A stretch of DNA of 64,000 nucleotides from JAGVIE01 sp964520905 (GTDB taxonomy: Bacteria; Bacteroidota; Ignavibacteria; UBA10030; SZUA-254). The DNA lies in contig CAZFQL010000004.1 in assembly GCA_964520905.1 (NCBI GenBank), positions 1 to 64,000 of the forward strand, read 5' to 3'. Positions 6,747 through 17,400 of this stretch are shown one piece after another (the first letter of the stretch is position 1; every line of letters begins with the position of its first letter). The notes below the pieces were generated by a model, which did no database searches, was not told where the DNA came from, and saw only the letters and a list, made by a program, of their open reading frames with translations. The translations under genes were made by a program, and so were the position numbers.

Positions 6747-9392
6747 ATGAAATACATTTTTCTTCTCTTAATTTTTACTTTCACGCTAATCGCTCAACCG
6801 GCATATGATGGGAATATCCCGACACCCAAACAAATTATCGGCTACGAGCCGGGGGAAAAATTTACGCCGCATTGGAAAATCGAGAAATACATCTACACGC
6901 TAAAAGACGCGGCTCCCAATCGGGTTCGTGTATTTACGTATGGTGAAACTTACGAAGGCAGAATGCTGTATCTTGCCGTGTTCAGCTCTGCCGATAATCT
7001 CGACCATCTCGATGCAATAAAGAATAACATCCAAAAACTATCCGATCCGGGAATGACAAGCGAAGCGGAAGCAAATCGAATAATTAAATCTTCGCCGGCT
7101 GTTGCATGGTTTTCTTACGGAGTTCACGGCAACGAAGCTTCAAGCACGGAAGCCGCGCTTAATGTTATGTATGAGCTTGCCTCGCGCACCGATTCTGAAG
7201 CGCGATCGATGCTCGAAAAAATTGTGGTAGTCATCGATCCGCTTCTTAACCCCGATGGTCATGAGCGGTACGTGAATTTTCAGATAACTCGAGCCGGAAA
7301 AACGCCGGTTGACGACCGCGCCGCCGCCGAACACAGCGAAGACTGGCCCGGAGGTCGCTCCAATCATTACTTCTTCGATCTTAATCGCGATTGGGCGTGG
7401 CTTACTCAGAAAGAAACACAAGCACGTATTAAAATATATCAGGAATGGAAACCGCAGGTTCATGCCGACTTTCACGAGATGGGATATAATAGCTCTTACT
7501 TTTTCTTCCCGTCGTTCAAGCCGGTCAACAAACACATTCCAAAGAATACAATCGAATGGGGAGAGCTATACGGCAAAGGAAACGCGGAGGCATTCGATGC
7601 AAAAGGATGGAGTTATTGGAGCGGCGAGATTTTTGATCTGTTCTATCCCGGTTTTGGCGACTCGTGGCCCTCACTGAACGGTGCCATCGGCATGACTTAT
7701 GAGCAGGGCGGGCAGGTAGGTGTCAGGGTTAAACGAAGCGACGAAACAATTCTTACACTCAAAGATCGCCTCGACCATCATGTTGCAACATCACTTGCAA
7801 CACTGAAAACCACGGCAGGCAACCGCGAAAAGCGGTTGAAGGATTTTCACCAGTTTTTTAAAGATGCAATTGACGAAGGTCGCAACGGCCAGCTCAAAGC
7901 TTACATCATAGATCCAACAAAAGATCCAGCAAAAGCCGCAAAGATGGCATTACTTCTCCAGCAACAGGGTATTGAACTTACTCGCGCACAAAAAGAATTT
8001 TCGCTCGATGGTATAAAAACGTATTTTCAAAAGGCAGGGATTAAGAAGAAATTCCCGAAAGAAAGTTATATAATATCACTTGAACAGCCGGCTCATCGGC
8101 TCATCATGTCGCTCATGGAAGAAGATCCTGCAATCAGCGATACATTTTTTTATGATATCTCAACGTGGGCGTTGCCGGTAGCATACGGAGTTGAAACATA
8201 TTGGACAAACAAACCGATTCCGGTTCCGACAGAAAAGATTGAAACAATTACACCGCCCGTAGGTTATATCAACAGCGAAAACGCAACCTATGCGTACGTA
8301 TTCAGATGGAATTCAAACAATGCAATCAAAGCCCTTGTCCAGTTGCTGCAGCACGATTATAAAGCGCACGTTGCACTCAGGCAGTTTACGAGCAACGGTG
8401 AGAAATTTGAACGGGGTTCGATAATAATTCCCATCCTCGCCAACCCGAAATATATACATGAGCAAATGCAGAAAATAGCGAAGCAATATCACATTACCAT
8501 CTATTCGGCGAAAAGCGGTTATACGGAAAAAGGAATCAATCTTGGCTCAGACCGAGCTGTACGATTGAAAAAGCCCAAAATTATTGTTGCTACCAATTCG
8601 CCGGTTTCTTCGGAATCGTTCGGTGCTATCTGGTCGATGTTCGATAACGATTATGGAGTAGATTTTGTACCGATGAAATTAGATCGACTTCGCTCAATTG
8701 ATCTTCACGATTACACCGCTATAGTTTTTCCCGATGACTGGGGTAACGGCTATGGTTACAAGAGCCAGCTTGATTCCAACGCGGTGCAGAAAATTAAAAC
8801 ATGGATAGCCGGCGGCGGAACGTTTATCGGTATCGAAGGCGGGGCGGCATTCGCTTCTGCGTCTGTAGGAAAAATTTCGAGCCTAAAAATCAAGGAGAAG
8901 AAAAAGAAGGATGAGAAGAAAGATGACAAGAAGGATGATAAAAAAGACGTGAAGAAAGATGAAATACTTTCGGACGAAGAACTTGAGAAGCGCATGACGG
9001 TTGAAGAACGTGAGCGAAAACAGCGCCTCGAATATATTCCGGGGACCATGATGCGCGTAAAGTTAGACAATTCGCATCCGCTCGGTTTCGGGTACGATTC
9101 AATAATAACAGTTTTGAAAACTACAAACACAATTTTCGAGCTGAGCGAAAAAGGATATAATGCCGGCATTTATACTAAATCACCGCGCCTCAGCGGATAC
9201 ATTTCGAAAGAGAATGAGAAAATGTTGGAAGAAACCCCATTCCTAGTCCATGAACAGCTAGGATCGGGAAACATCGTACTTTTCACCGACGATCCCAACT
9301 TCCGCCTCTTCTGGGAAAATCTTAACAAAGTATTTTTGAACAGCGTTCTGCTGATGCCGAGCATCAGAGACGTAACGATGACGGCGGAGTAG
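6747..9392 (+). CDS. Secreted M14-family zinc carboxypeptidase with C-terminal GATase-like region
   Basis: 881 aa with a clear signal peptide (MKYIFLLLIFTFTLIAQ). The M14 domain (about 35-360) shows the zinc ligands HGNE (His127, Glu130), the NPDG segment, DLNRDW (substrate-binding Asn-Arg, 212-216), DFHEMG as the third zinc ligand region, and MTYEQGG with the catalytic Glu. The second half holds a domain resembling a class-I GATase/ThuA fold (KPKIIVATN..., IVFPDDWG, GGGTFIGIEGGAA). It is interrupted by a Lys/Asp-rich low-complexity tract (bases about 8896-8970). The ribosome site AAAAGGAAA overlaps the end of the RidA gene. Such proteins trim extracellular peptides; the substrate here is unknown. 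Confidence 0.9.
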   Translation: MKYIFLLLIFTFTLIAQPAYDGNIPTPKQIIGYEPGEKFTPHWKIEKYIYTLKDAAPNRVRVFTYGETYEGRMLYLAVFSSADNLDHLDAIKNNIQKLSDPGMTSEAEANRIIKSSPAVAWFSYGVHGNEASSTEAALNVMYELASRTDSEARSMLEKIVVVIDPLLNPDGHERYVNFQITRAGKTPVDDRAAAEHSEDWPGGRSNHYFFDLNRDWAWLTQKETQARIKIYQEWKPQVHADFHEMGYNSSYFFFPSFKPVNKHIPKNTIEWGELYGKGNAEAFDAKGWSYWSGEIFDLFYPGFGDSWPSLNGAIGMTYEQGGQVGVRVKRSDETILTLKDRLDHHVATSLATLKTTAGNREKRLKDFHQFFKDAIDEGRNGQLKAYIIDPTKDPAKAAKMALLLQQQGIELTRAQKEFSLDGIKTYFQKAGIKKKFPKESYIISLEQPAHRLIMSLMEEDPAISDTFFYDISTWALPVAYGVETYWTNKPIPVPTEKIETITPPVGYINSENATYAYVFRWNSNNAIKALVQLLQHDYKAHVALRQFTSNGEKFERGSIIIPILANPKYIHEQMQKIAKQYHITIYSAKSGYTEKGINLGSDRAVRLKKPKIIVATNSPVSSESFGAIWSMFDNDYGVDFVPMKLDRLRSIDLHDYTAIVFPDDWGNGYGYKSQLDSNAVQKIKTWIAGGGTFIGIEGGAAFASASVGKISSLKIKEKKKKDEKKDDKKDDKKDVKKDEILSDEELEKRMTVEERERKQRLEYIPGTMMRVKLDNSHPLGFGYDSIITVLKTTNTIFELSEKGYNAGIYTKSPRLSGYISKENEKMLEETPFLVHEQLGSGNIVLFTDDPNFRLFWENLNKVFLNSVLLMPSIRDVTMTAE

Positions 9393-9487
9393 AAAGTGGA
9401 ATAATGGAGTGGTGGAGTATTGAATAAATTTTCAATTGACCATCGATAGTTCTGACAAAATTAAAAATTAATTGGAGTACTTGATAA

Positions 9488-11149
9488 ATGAATTTAGCAG
9501 ATAAAAAATCAATCAAAGCCCCACACGGAACTCAACTTACGTGCAAAGGATGGATACAAGAAGCGGCGATGCGGATGCTGATGAATAACCTCGACGCAGA
9601 AGTTGCCGAGAAGCCGGAAGAACTTATTGTTTACGGCGGAACCGGAAAAGCCGCACGCAACTGGGAATGTTACGAAGCGATCATCAACAGTTTAAAAAAT
9701 TTAGAGAATGATGAGACTTTACTCGTGCAATCGGGCAAGCCCGTTGGAATTTATAAAACACACCTTGACGCACCGCGTGTGCTTATATCAAATTCGATGT
9801 TGGTTCCGCATTGGGCAACATGGGATGAGTTTAGAAGACTCGAAGGTCTCGGACTTACAATGTACGGACAAATGACAGCAGGCAGTTGGATTTATATTGG
9901 CTCGCAAGGAATTCTCCAAGGAACTTATGAAACATTTGCCGCTTGCGCCGATAAATATTTTGGCGGAAGTCTTGCGGGTAAGTTTCTTGTCACCGCCGGA
10001 CTTGGTGGGATGGGCGGCGCACAACCGCTTGCCGCAACAATGAACGGCGCGGCTTGTCTTGCCATCGAAGTAGATCGTCAGAGGATTGAAAAAAGATTGA
10101 ATACAAAGTACGTAGATAAAATGACGGAGAATCTTGATGAAGCGCTATCGTGGATTCAAGATTCACGACTCAAGCGACAAGCAGTTTCAGTTGCATTACT
10201 CGGAAACGCTGGTGATGTTCTGCCTGAGCTTGTTCGTAGAGGAATCACACCCGACATTCTTACCGACCAAACTTCTGCGCATGATACTTTAAATGGTTAC
10301 GTCCCGCACGGATTATCTTACGAAGACGCGCTTGCTCTTCGCAAATCTAATCCTGAAAAATATATCGCAATGTCACGCACTTCTATTGTTAAACATGTGA
10401 AAGCAATGATTGAGTTGAAGAATCGAGGTGCAGTTACATTCGACTATGGTAACAATATTCGCGGTGAGGCGCTGGCGAACGGATTGAAGAACGCATTCGA
10501 TATTCCCGGGTTCGTGCCGGAATATATACGGCCGCTTTTCTGCGATGGTAAGGGACCGTTCCGCTGGGCGGTACTCTCCGGTGACCCGGAAGATATTTAC
10601 CGAACTGACCGCGCAGTGATCGAAACATTTCCCGAGAACAAACCTCTTTGTCGTTGGATTGAAAAAGCACAGAAGGAAGTGAAATTTCAAGGACTTCCTG
10701 CTCGTATATGCTGGCTCGGTTATGGTGAGCGGGCGAAAATGGGAAGGATATTCAACGAACTTGTTGCGAAAGGTGAAGTGAAAGCACCGATCGTTATCGG
10801 TCGTGATCATCTTGATTGTGGCTCTGTTGCTTCGCCAAACCGTGAGACCGAAAAAATGAAAGACGGCAGCGATGCAATTGCCGATTGGCCCATACTTAAC
10901 GCACTGCTTAATGCTGTAGGCGGTGCAAGCTGGGTGAGTGTTCATCATGGTGGTGGAGTAGGTATTGGTATGTCGATTCACGCAGGAATGGTTGTGGTTG
11001 CCGATGGGACAAAGGAAGCGGATCGGCGGCTTGAACGCGTTCTGACATACGACCCCGGCATGGGAATCATACGCCATGCCGAGGCCGGTTATGAGCGTGC
11101 GATAGAAAACGCTAAAAAGTTTGATGTGAAAGTACCGATGATGAAGTGA
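9488..11149 (+). CDS. hutU: Urocanate hydratase
   Basis: 553 aa, full length for urocanase. It converts urocanate to 4-imidazolone-5-propionate in histidine degradation, using NAD+ as an electrophilic cofactor in the cytoplasm. Family signatures are YGGTGKAARNWE, LLVQSGKPVGIYKTH, the glycine-rich NAD-binding GLGGMGGAQPLA, the DQTSAHD active-site block, FCDGKGPFRW and HHGGGVGIG. The ATG at 9488 follows GGAG. No hutH, hutI or hutG lies in the window, so it is an isolated pathway member here. It is preceded by peptidase and RidA genes, a context compatible with amino-acid catabolism but not proof of an operon: the 95-base gap has no clear terminator. Confidence 0.96.
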   Translation: MNLADKKSIKAPHGTQLTCKGWIQEAAMRMLMNNLDAEVAEKPEELIVYGGTGKAARNWECYEAIINSLKNLENDETLLVQSGKPVGIYKTHLDAPRVLISNSMLVPHWATWDEFRRLEGLGLTMYGQMTAGSWIYIGSQGILQGTYETFAACADKYFGGSLAGKFLVTAGLGGMGGAQPLAATMNGAACLAIEVDRQRIEKRLNTKYVDKMTENLDEALSWIQDSRLKRQAVSVALLGNAGDVLPELVRRGITPDILTDQTSAHDTLNGYVPHGLSYEDALALRKSNPEKYIAMSRTSIVKHVKAMIELKNRGAVTFDYGNNIRGEALANGLKNAFDIPGFVPEYIRPLFCDGKGPFRWAVLSGDPEDIYRTDRAVIETFPENKPLCRWIEKAQKEVKFQGLPARICWLGYGERAKMGRIFNELVAKGEVKAPIVIGRDHLDCGSVASPNRETEKMKDGSDAIADWPILNALLNAVGGASWVSVHHGGGVGIGMSIHAGMVVVADGTKEADRRLERVLTYDPGMGIIRHAEAGYERAIENAKKFDVKVPMMK

Positions 11150-11247
11150 ATATCTGAACAATGATCAACATAATTATGGGACATCAATAATCATGAATAT
11201 TATGGAGACGTAATATACATTCTTACCTGCTTATGAAGAAACAAACT

Positions 11248-11279
11248 CCATCTCGGACACAGTTAAAACATCGAGATGG
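11248..11279. terminator. Convergent hairpin between hutU and the HAF-repeat gene
   Basis: Stem CCATCTCG/CGAGATGG (8 bp) with a 16-base loop lies between two convergent genes. T-rich sequence follows on both strands, though neither run is long. It could act as a bidirectional terminator. Confidence 0.5.
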
Positions 11280-11309
11280 GATTTATTAGTACAATGCTGA
11301 CGCTGATTG

Positions 11310-12629
11310 TTATTTTAGGAGCAGCATCTTCTTTACATCAACAAACTTCTTTCCCTCACCCTGCACAGAGATTCGATAGAAGTACATACCGCTTGAGATG
11401 TTGCTCGCATCCCACTCGACTGATTTATACCCTGCGGTTTGTATCTCATCAGCAAGGACTTTTACAACCTGACCAAGCACGTTATAAACTTTGATCGTAA
11501 CCTTGCTTTCGACTGGTAATTGGTACTTAATAGTAGTATTCGGATTAAATGGGTTTGGGTAATTTTGATCTAACACAAAATTATCTGGAATGTTTGGCGA
11601 TTCATCAACGGAAGTTGTACCGGCAACAGCTAAGAGAAATCCCTCCTGATTGCCCGTTGCGCCATTGAGACCGGAGCCAACAATATACTTACCATCAGCG
11701 GATATGTCCGAAGCAGTGTATAAATCTGAACCAGGTGAGAGCAGGGTGGAATAAACCTGGTTTAGTTGCTCTAATCCTCCCGCAGAGGATAAGCGGAAAG
11801 CACCACCACCATCATATCCTATAAGTATACTTCCATCGCCAGAGACAGCATAGCCCCGGCTGAAGTTCCCGGCAATATTAAACTCAAATCCACCGACTAG
11901 TTTCCATCTAAAGGCACGATATAATCCAGCACTACCTGTTTCAAATCCCGTCACCGTCAATCCATCTCCGGATACCCCATCAGCAAAACTGTAGAAGGTA
12001 CCAATCTGTTCCATCCCGGTGCCTTCAATCCAGCGAAATGCATAGGGATCACCGGCATTGTTATTAGAGAACCCGACAATCACAGAACCATTTGCTGATA
12101 CAACGCTAGCTCCAGTTGAAGTTCCTCCAAGATTACCCAGGTTCACTAATCCTCCGGAAAGTGTCCAACGATAAGCCACCCCGTTACTGTTAACCGTGAT
12201 TACTGAACCATCTGCCGATACTCCTGAAGCTTTGCTCCATTCACCTGCACCAAAATCTTTCATACTATCAGCAACAGTCCATTTAAATGCCCGAAAAATT
12301 GAGCTGCTGTCGTACGACCATCCAACAATTATAGAACCATCAGAAGAAACTCCGGTTGCCTCACTCTGATTTCCTCCCAAAGTGCGCAAATCTTGCATTC
12401 CATTTGCAGCTGTCCACATAAACGCACGATATGAACCATTCTCTTTATTTGACCTTCCGACAACGACTAAACCATCATCTGAAACACAAAAAGCTGCACT
12501 ATTAGATCCCCCCAAAGTACCCAACCACTTAAGAGTTGGTTGCTGCGCAAATATATTTATGTTTAGAAATTGAATAACTAAAAACATAATAAGTACTAAG
12601 CTTAACTTTGTATGGTAAATTTTTAACAT
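11310..12629 (-). CDS. Secreted HAF-repeat protein with type IX sorting domain
   Basis: 439 aa. Signal peptide at 1-28. Residues about 33-335 are HAF-type extracellular repeats: LGTLGG followed by SDDGLVVVG, RAFMWTA and GMQDLRTLGG, recurring every 40-50 residues, probably as a beta-propeller. The C-terminal ~85 residues form the type IX sorting domain (NYPNPFNPNTTIKYQLP, VYNVLGQ, GMYFYRIS, ending KKMLLLK). The ribosome site AAAGGA precedes the ATG. The protein should cross the outer membrane by the type IX system and be attached or released; its function is unknown. It heads a minus-strand run of type IX cargo genes, separated by 50-200 bases and each with its own ribosome site. Confidence 0.9.
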   Translation of the reverse strand: MLKIYHTKLSLVLIMFLVIQFLNINIFAQQPTLKWLGTLGGSNSAAFCVSDDGLVVVGRSNKENGSYRAFMWTAANGMQDLRTLGGNQSEATGVSSDGSIIVGWSYDSSSIFRAFKWTVADSMKDFGAGEWSKASGVSADGSVITVNSNGVAYRWTLSGGLVNLGNLGGTSTGASVVSANGSVIVGFSNNNAGDPYAFRWIEGTGMEQIGTFYSFADGVSGDGLTVTGFETGSAGLYRAFRWKLVGGFEFNIAGNFSRGYAVSGDGSILIGYDGGGAFRLSSAGGLEQLNQVYSTLLSPGSDLYTASDISADGKYIVGSGLNGATGNQEGFLLAVAGTTSVDESPNIPDNFVLDQNYPNPFNPNTTIKYQLPVESKVTIKVYNVLGQVVKVLADEIQTAGYKSVEWDASNISSGMYFYRISVQGEGKKFVDVKKMLLLK

Positions 12630-12678
12630 TATTCGTCCTTTCTATTTGATGATAACTTCTTAAAAAATGTCTGGTTAA

Positions 12679-14397
12679 TTATTTTATGAGAATCAATTTC
12701 TTCGTTTCCAAGAACGAACCCGCCAGTAATCGATAGAAATATACACCGCTGGCAAGATCGCGAGCATTCCATTGTACCGAGTGTTGTCCTGCCTCACGCT
12801 TCTCGTTTACCAGTGTCGCAACTTCCTGTCCAAGAAGATTAAAGATTTTCAGCGTGACAAAAGCTGCGTTAAGTAATCCAAACCGAATTGTTGTAGTGGG
12901 ATTGAATGGATTCGGATAGTTCTGTTCGAGTGCGAATGTTGTCGGTAGAGAGTGGTCGTTCTCATTTACACTTGTTGTGCCTCCCAGCGTTCCGTTAGCG
13001 TTGACCCGCTGGGCATAAATATCAGTCGAATTGGTAGCACTATTTCGACTATCATCCCAGGTTATGATGGCGCCTCCGCTGCCATCTTCTACTAACTGGG
13101 GAAATACCTGACCTGAGGGATCCCTGCAAACACCTACCCCATTAACAATCCACTGAACTGCGCCCGCTGAATTTATACGTTGTGCAAAAATATCACCGTT
13201 ACCGTAGCCTCGGTAATCATACCAGGTTATGATGGCTCCGGTTCCGCCATCTGTGGTTATTTCAGGAAGCCTTGATTCACCTGCAGCACCTATACTTACA
13301 CCGTCACTTGCCCACTGGCTTACACCACTTGAGTTCATACGTTGTGCATAAATAGTATTAATAAGCCCCCCACTAGCATATTGCCAGATAATAAAAATCC
13401 CACCACTTCCATCACTTAATAATTTGTGTTCTCTCTGGCTTAATGTATTAGGAGCTATGGCAACACCGTTCAATGCCCATTGTGCAACACCACCTGAATC
13501 AACTTTTTGTGCATACAGATTATTGTACGAAGATCCATTCCTTTGATCTTCCCATACAATGGTTGTTCCACTTCCGGTATCGCGTATTAGTTGAGGACGG
13601 AATTGTTCACTGGTTAACGAACAAATGGCAACACCATCGTTACCCCAACCAACAATTCCGTTTGTATTTATCTGTTGCACAATAATGTCAAAATTTCCAT
13701 TGGGATAAACACCAGTATATTGGTGCCATGCTATGATAGCACCTCCGTTTCCATCACTTACTATTTGAAGCGATTCTCCGTTGAGTTGGGACAATAGCAC
13801 ACCACCCGCTGTCCATTGAGCTACACCATCGGCATTTAGTTTTTGGGCATAAGGTATATAGCTAATGCCATCCCGTAAATCCCTCCAGGTTATGATTGCA
13901 CCGCCACTGCCGTCACTAATCAATTGAGGGACCGTTTGATCCAGTGTGTCGGCACATACTTCAATACCATCCGCTGTCCATTGGACAATACCGCTTGCAT
14001 TTATTCGTTGCGCATAAATATCGGCTCGTCCGCTTCGGTTGTCTTGCCATGCAATGATTGCCCCACCATTTCCATCACTTGTTATCATAGGGTTCATTTG
14101 TAGTAAAGGGTTTGTACAGATTGGAACACCATTGGTGTCCCATCGAACTATCCCGGCTGAATCTATTCGCTGGGCATAAATATTATAATCATTTGTAATC
14201 AGGTAGTCATAATCCCACCAGGTGATAATGGCTCCACCGCTTCCATCGCTTACTACCCGTGGCAACTGTTGTCGTGTGGCTGTGATGCATATGGCATTGT
14301 TGACCTTTGGGTCAGTTGACCATTGTGTATGAACGTTGATTGGAAAAATGTTCGAACCAATCAAGCATATCGAAAGAACGAAAAGATAGTATTTCAT
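12679..14397 (-). CDS. Secreted beta-repeat protein with type IX sorting domain
   Basis: 572 aa. After the signal peptide come about ten repeats of roughly 48 residues, built around DGSGGAIITWWD, IYAQRIDSAG and VQW..DGV.IC, a pattern suggesting a beta-propeller or solenoid. The last ~85 residues are a complete sorting domain (LEQNYPNPFNPTTTIRF ... ETKKLILIK). AAAAGG precedes the ATG. The signal peptide and the bases upstream of it closely match those of the gene at 18125-20224, though the bodies of the two proteins are unrelated. This suggests that ends have been exchanged between paralogous loci. The ligand is unknown. Confidence 0.88.
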   Translation of the reverse strand: MKYYLFVLSICLIGSNIFPINVHTQWSTDPKVNNAICITATRQQLPRVVSDGSGGAIITWWDYDYLITNDYNIYAQRIDSAGIVRWDTNGVPICTNPLLQMNPMITSDGNGGAIIAWQDNRSGRADIYAQRINASGIVQWTADGIEVCADTLDQTVPQLISDGSGGAIITWRDLRDGISYIPYAQKLNADGVAQWTAGGVLLSQLNGESLQIVSDGNGGAIIAWHQYTGVYPNGNFDIIVQQINTNGIVGWGNDGVAICSLTSEQFRPQLIRDTGSGTTIVWEDQRNGSSYNNLYAQKVDSGGVAQWALNGVAIAPNTLSQREHKLLSDGSGGIFIIWQYASGGLINTIYAQRMNSSGVSQWASDGVSIGAAGESRLPEITTDGGTGAIITWYDYRGYGNGDIFAQRINSAGAVQWIVNGVGVCRDPSGQVFPQLVEDGSGGAIITWDDSRNSATNSTDIYAQRVNANGTLGGTTSVNENDHSLPTTFALEQNYPNPFNPTTTIRFGLLNAAFVTLKIFNLLGQEVATLVNEKREAGQHSVQWNARDLASGVYFYRLLAGSFLETKKLILIK

Positions 14398-14442
14398 AAT
14401 GACCTTTTATTTTTTTATTAAATTATAATTGTATTTGCTCTA

Positions 14443-17400
14443 CTATTTGAGGAGTAAGAGTTTTTTCGTTTGTACAAAACTTCGTCCTGAGCTTGTCGAA
14501 GGATCGCCAGTTTGTTTATTATCTGTCGGATGGGCATACAAGCGATAGAAGTACACACCGCTTGGAAGCTTCGAACCATCAAACTTAACTTCGTAACTTC
14601 CAGATTCCTTATTTTCATTCACCAGAGTAGTTACTTCTCTACCAAGTACATCAAAAACCTTCAGTGTTACATGGCTATTAACTGGCAACTGATAACGGAT
14701 AACTGTTACCGGATTAAATGGATTAGGATAGTTCTGCGCTAAGTTGTAGCTATCCGGTGTAAGCAGTGAGCCATGATCGTCGCCAACCCCTGTTAGTTGG
14801 TTCTGTAAGTACAGTGTATCGTCAATCTCTTCATCGTAGCCGGTATCAACTAACACTTTGAGCATAGTGGTTGCCAGATTATTCCAATCCGCCACAAAAA
14901 TGTGTGCTGTATTTTCCGGCAATGAAATATTAGAACCAATAAACCTCTCATACTTTGTTTTTGATACCACGTATAATTCAACATTATAATTTTTTGCTGA
15001 TCCGTATGAGATAAGTTCAAAACTTGCGGGTGAAGAATTTACAATTCGTACAGAATCATTTTGCGCAAGATCAATTGACTGCAGAATAAAAACTTTTTCC
15101 CGAGAACCAAAAGCATTTTTTATGTTCAAAAGCTTGATTGATTTTGTTTGAGAGTCCGGATTTGAGACAGAAAGTCCGTCACCATAGAACAGCCGGTCTG
15201 TTTGAGCTTGAAGAGCGCCGGTTCTTTCATAAGTAAATGATTCTTCGTCTGTGAAGAAATAAGTTTCAACGGTATCGGATGTAAAATTATTCATAACAAC
15301 AGAATATGGATTGATCGAAAGATCGTAACCATACGGTGGTGTTTTACTGCCGTTCAGTACTATTTTCGGGAATGAGCCGGGTATTCCATGGGAAACAGTG
15401 TCATTAAAATATCCAGTAACATTGCCAAGACCATCGGATATACGGATTGATGAATTAGAAGAATTACAGATCTCCAATATATTTGTCGCTTGTGTTAGCG
15501 ATGGTTTATAATGCCCCGCTTTGGGGAATGTTGTTCCACCTAAATAGTCTGCTGCAAGATTTTCCAGAAAAATGTTTTGAAGTCCTCCCCAATTGTCCCA
15601 GTCATCTGAAGACCACCATCCATTTCCACCGTCGACGGTAGTATCAATAACGATAGGATTGCTTGAATAGGGATACGCATTATCATAGACATGAACATAA
15701 TAAAGGTTTCGTTGAATTGAGTCCTGCGTCAAACCATAAGCAAGAATATTGTGACCGCCTACGCCGTCGCTATTATCGAAGATAGATAAAGTTTTTAACC
15801 GGGAATTATCCTCTCCTAACATCTGCTTTAATTCGTGGAGTGTGCTGGTGGGTTTTATTACTCCATATTTAGCAATAGCATTTGAAGCCCTGGGGTTTCC
15901 AAATTGATATGTAAAGATTTCGTTAACGACCTTTACCACATTATCATCTGAGAACACAGAAGATGGATTAGCAAACACAGGGAAATTCGGATACTTATTC
16001 ATGAACGGCTGTTTGAATCCGAATGCAAGAGCATTCGATGCTGCAATTCCAAAACAAGAACCTTGCCACCTATCAGATACTGCGTACCATTTTAGAACAG
16101 CGGTAGGTTTGTATATTCCATGTGTTGTATCATAATAACAAGCATCAACTGTAAATGTATTTACCCATGAAATCCAGTCAGGGTGGTAATGAGATCTTGA
16201 TTTTGCAAAGGCACTGTCTACCTGAATTTGAGGATATGAAATTCCTGTAAACGGATCAATCCCCTGATAATTAAATTGTGTCCACCATGTCATCGGCCAT
16301 ACATCTCCCGGCATATTTTGAAACCCCCAAGCATCTTCATTTTTTTTGTATGGGCGATACGTCGAATCGTTGTTTACTTTTGTAAGAACATACGGCTTTA
16401 ACCTGAATACACCGCTCTCCATTGTCTGAGTAGTGTCAGCCGCATTTTCAACAATTATTTTTGATTGGTAAGAAAGAATGGTATCAGGTATTTTCCAGAT
16501 ATATTCCGGTGTTGAAATCGGAATGCCCCGTTCAATGAGAAATTCATTTTCCAACGGAGTCTGATAGTTAAGAATACATTTTATGTTGACCGAACTCCAG
16601 CCATAGTCGGACCATTTGATTGTGTTGGTTTCGCCCGAAATCCATTTTTCATAAGCTGAGGGTTGATAGACATAGCCACCTTTCGTGTATTTTATAGTGG
16701 CATAGTCACCATAATTTGCTAAATTGTCCGCACTAGAACCTGTCACATACACATTGCCTGAGTCGTCCAATGCGATTGAAGCTGCTCTATCAATGCCATT
16801 TTCCGGTCCGTTATATCTTATAACCCACTGCTGTCCGCCTGTGGTGGAGTATTTGATTGTGGCATAGTCAATACTTGTTCCGCTTCCAATACTCCCACCT
16901 GTCACATACACATTGCCTGAGCTGTCAACTGCGAGTGAAGCTGCATCATCCCCGTTATTTCCCGGTCCGTTATATCTTGCAACCCACTGCTGTACGCCTG
17001 TGGCGGAGTATTTTATTGTAGCATAGTCAGTATTTGTTCCGCTTCCGTGACTCCAACCTGTCACATACACATTACCCGAGCCGTCCACTGCGAGTGAAGT
17101 TGCTCCATCCCCGGCATTTCCCGGTCCGTTATATCTTTTAACCCACTGCTGTCCGCCTGTGGCGGAGTATTTTATTGTGGCATAGTCAGTACTTGTTGTT
17201 ATTGTTCCGCCACTANNNNNNNNNNNNNNNNNNNNNNNNNNNNNNNNNNNNNNNNNNNNNNNNNNNNNNNNNNNNNNNNNNNNNNNNNNNNNNNNNNNNN
17301 NNNNNNNNNNNNNNNGGCGGAGTATTTTATTGTGGCATAGTCAGTACTTGTTGTTATTGTTCCGCCACTAGAACCAGTCACATACACATTACCTGAGCCA

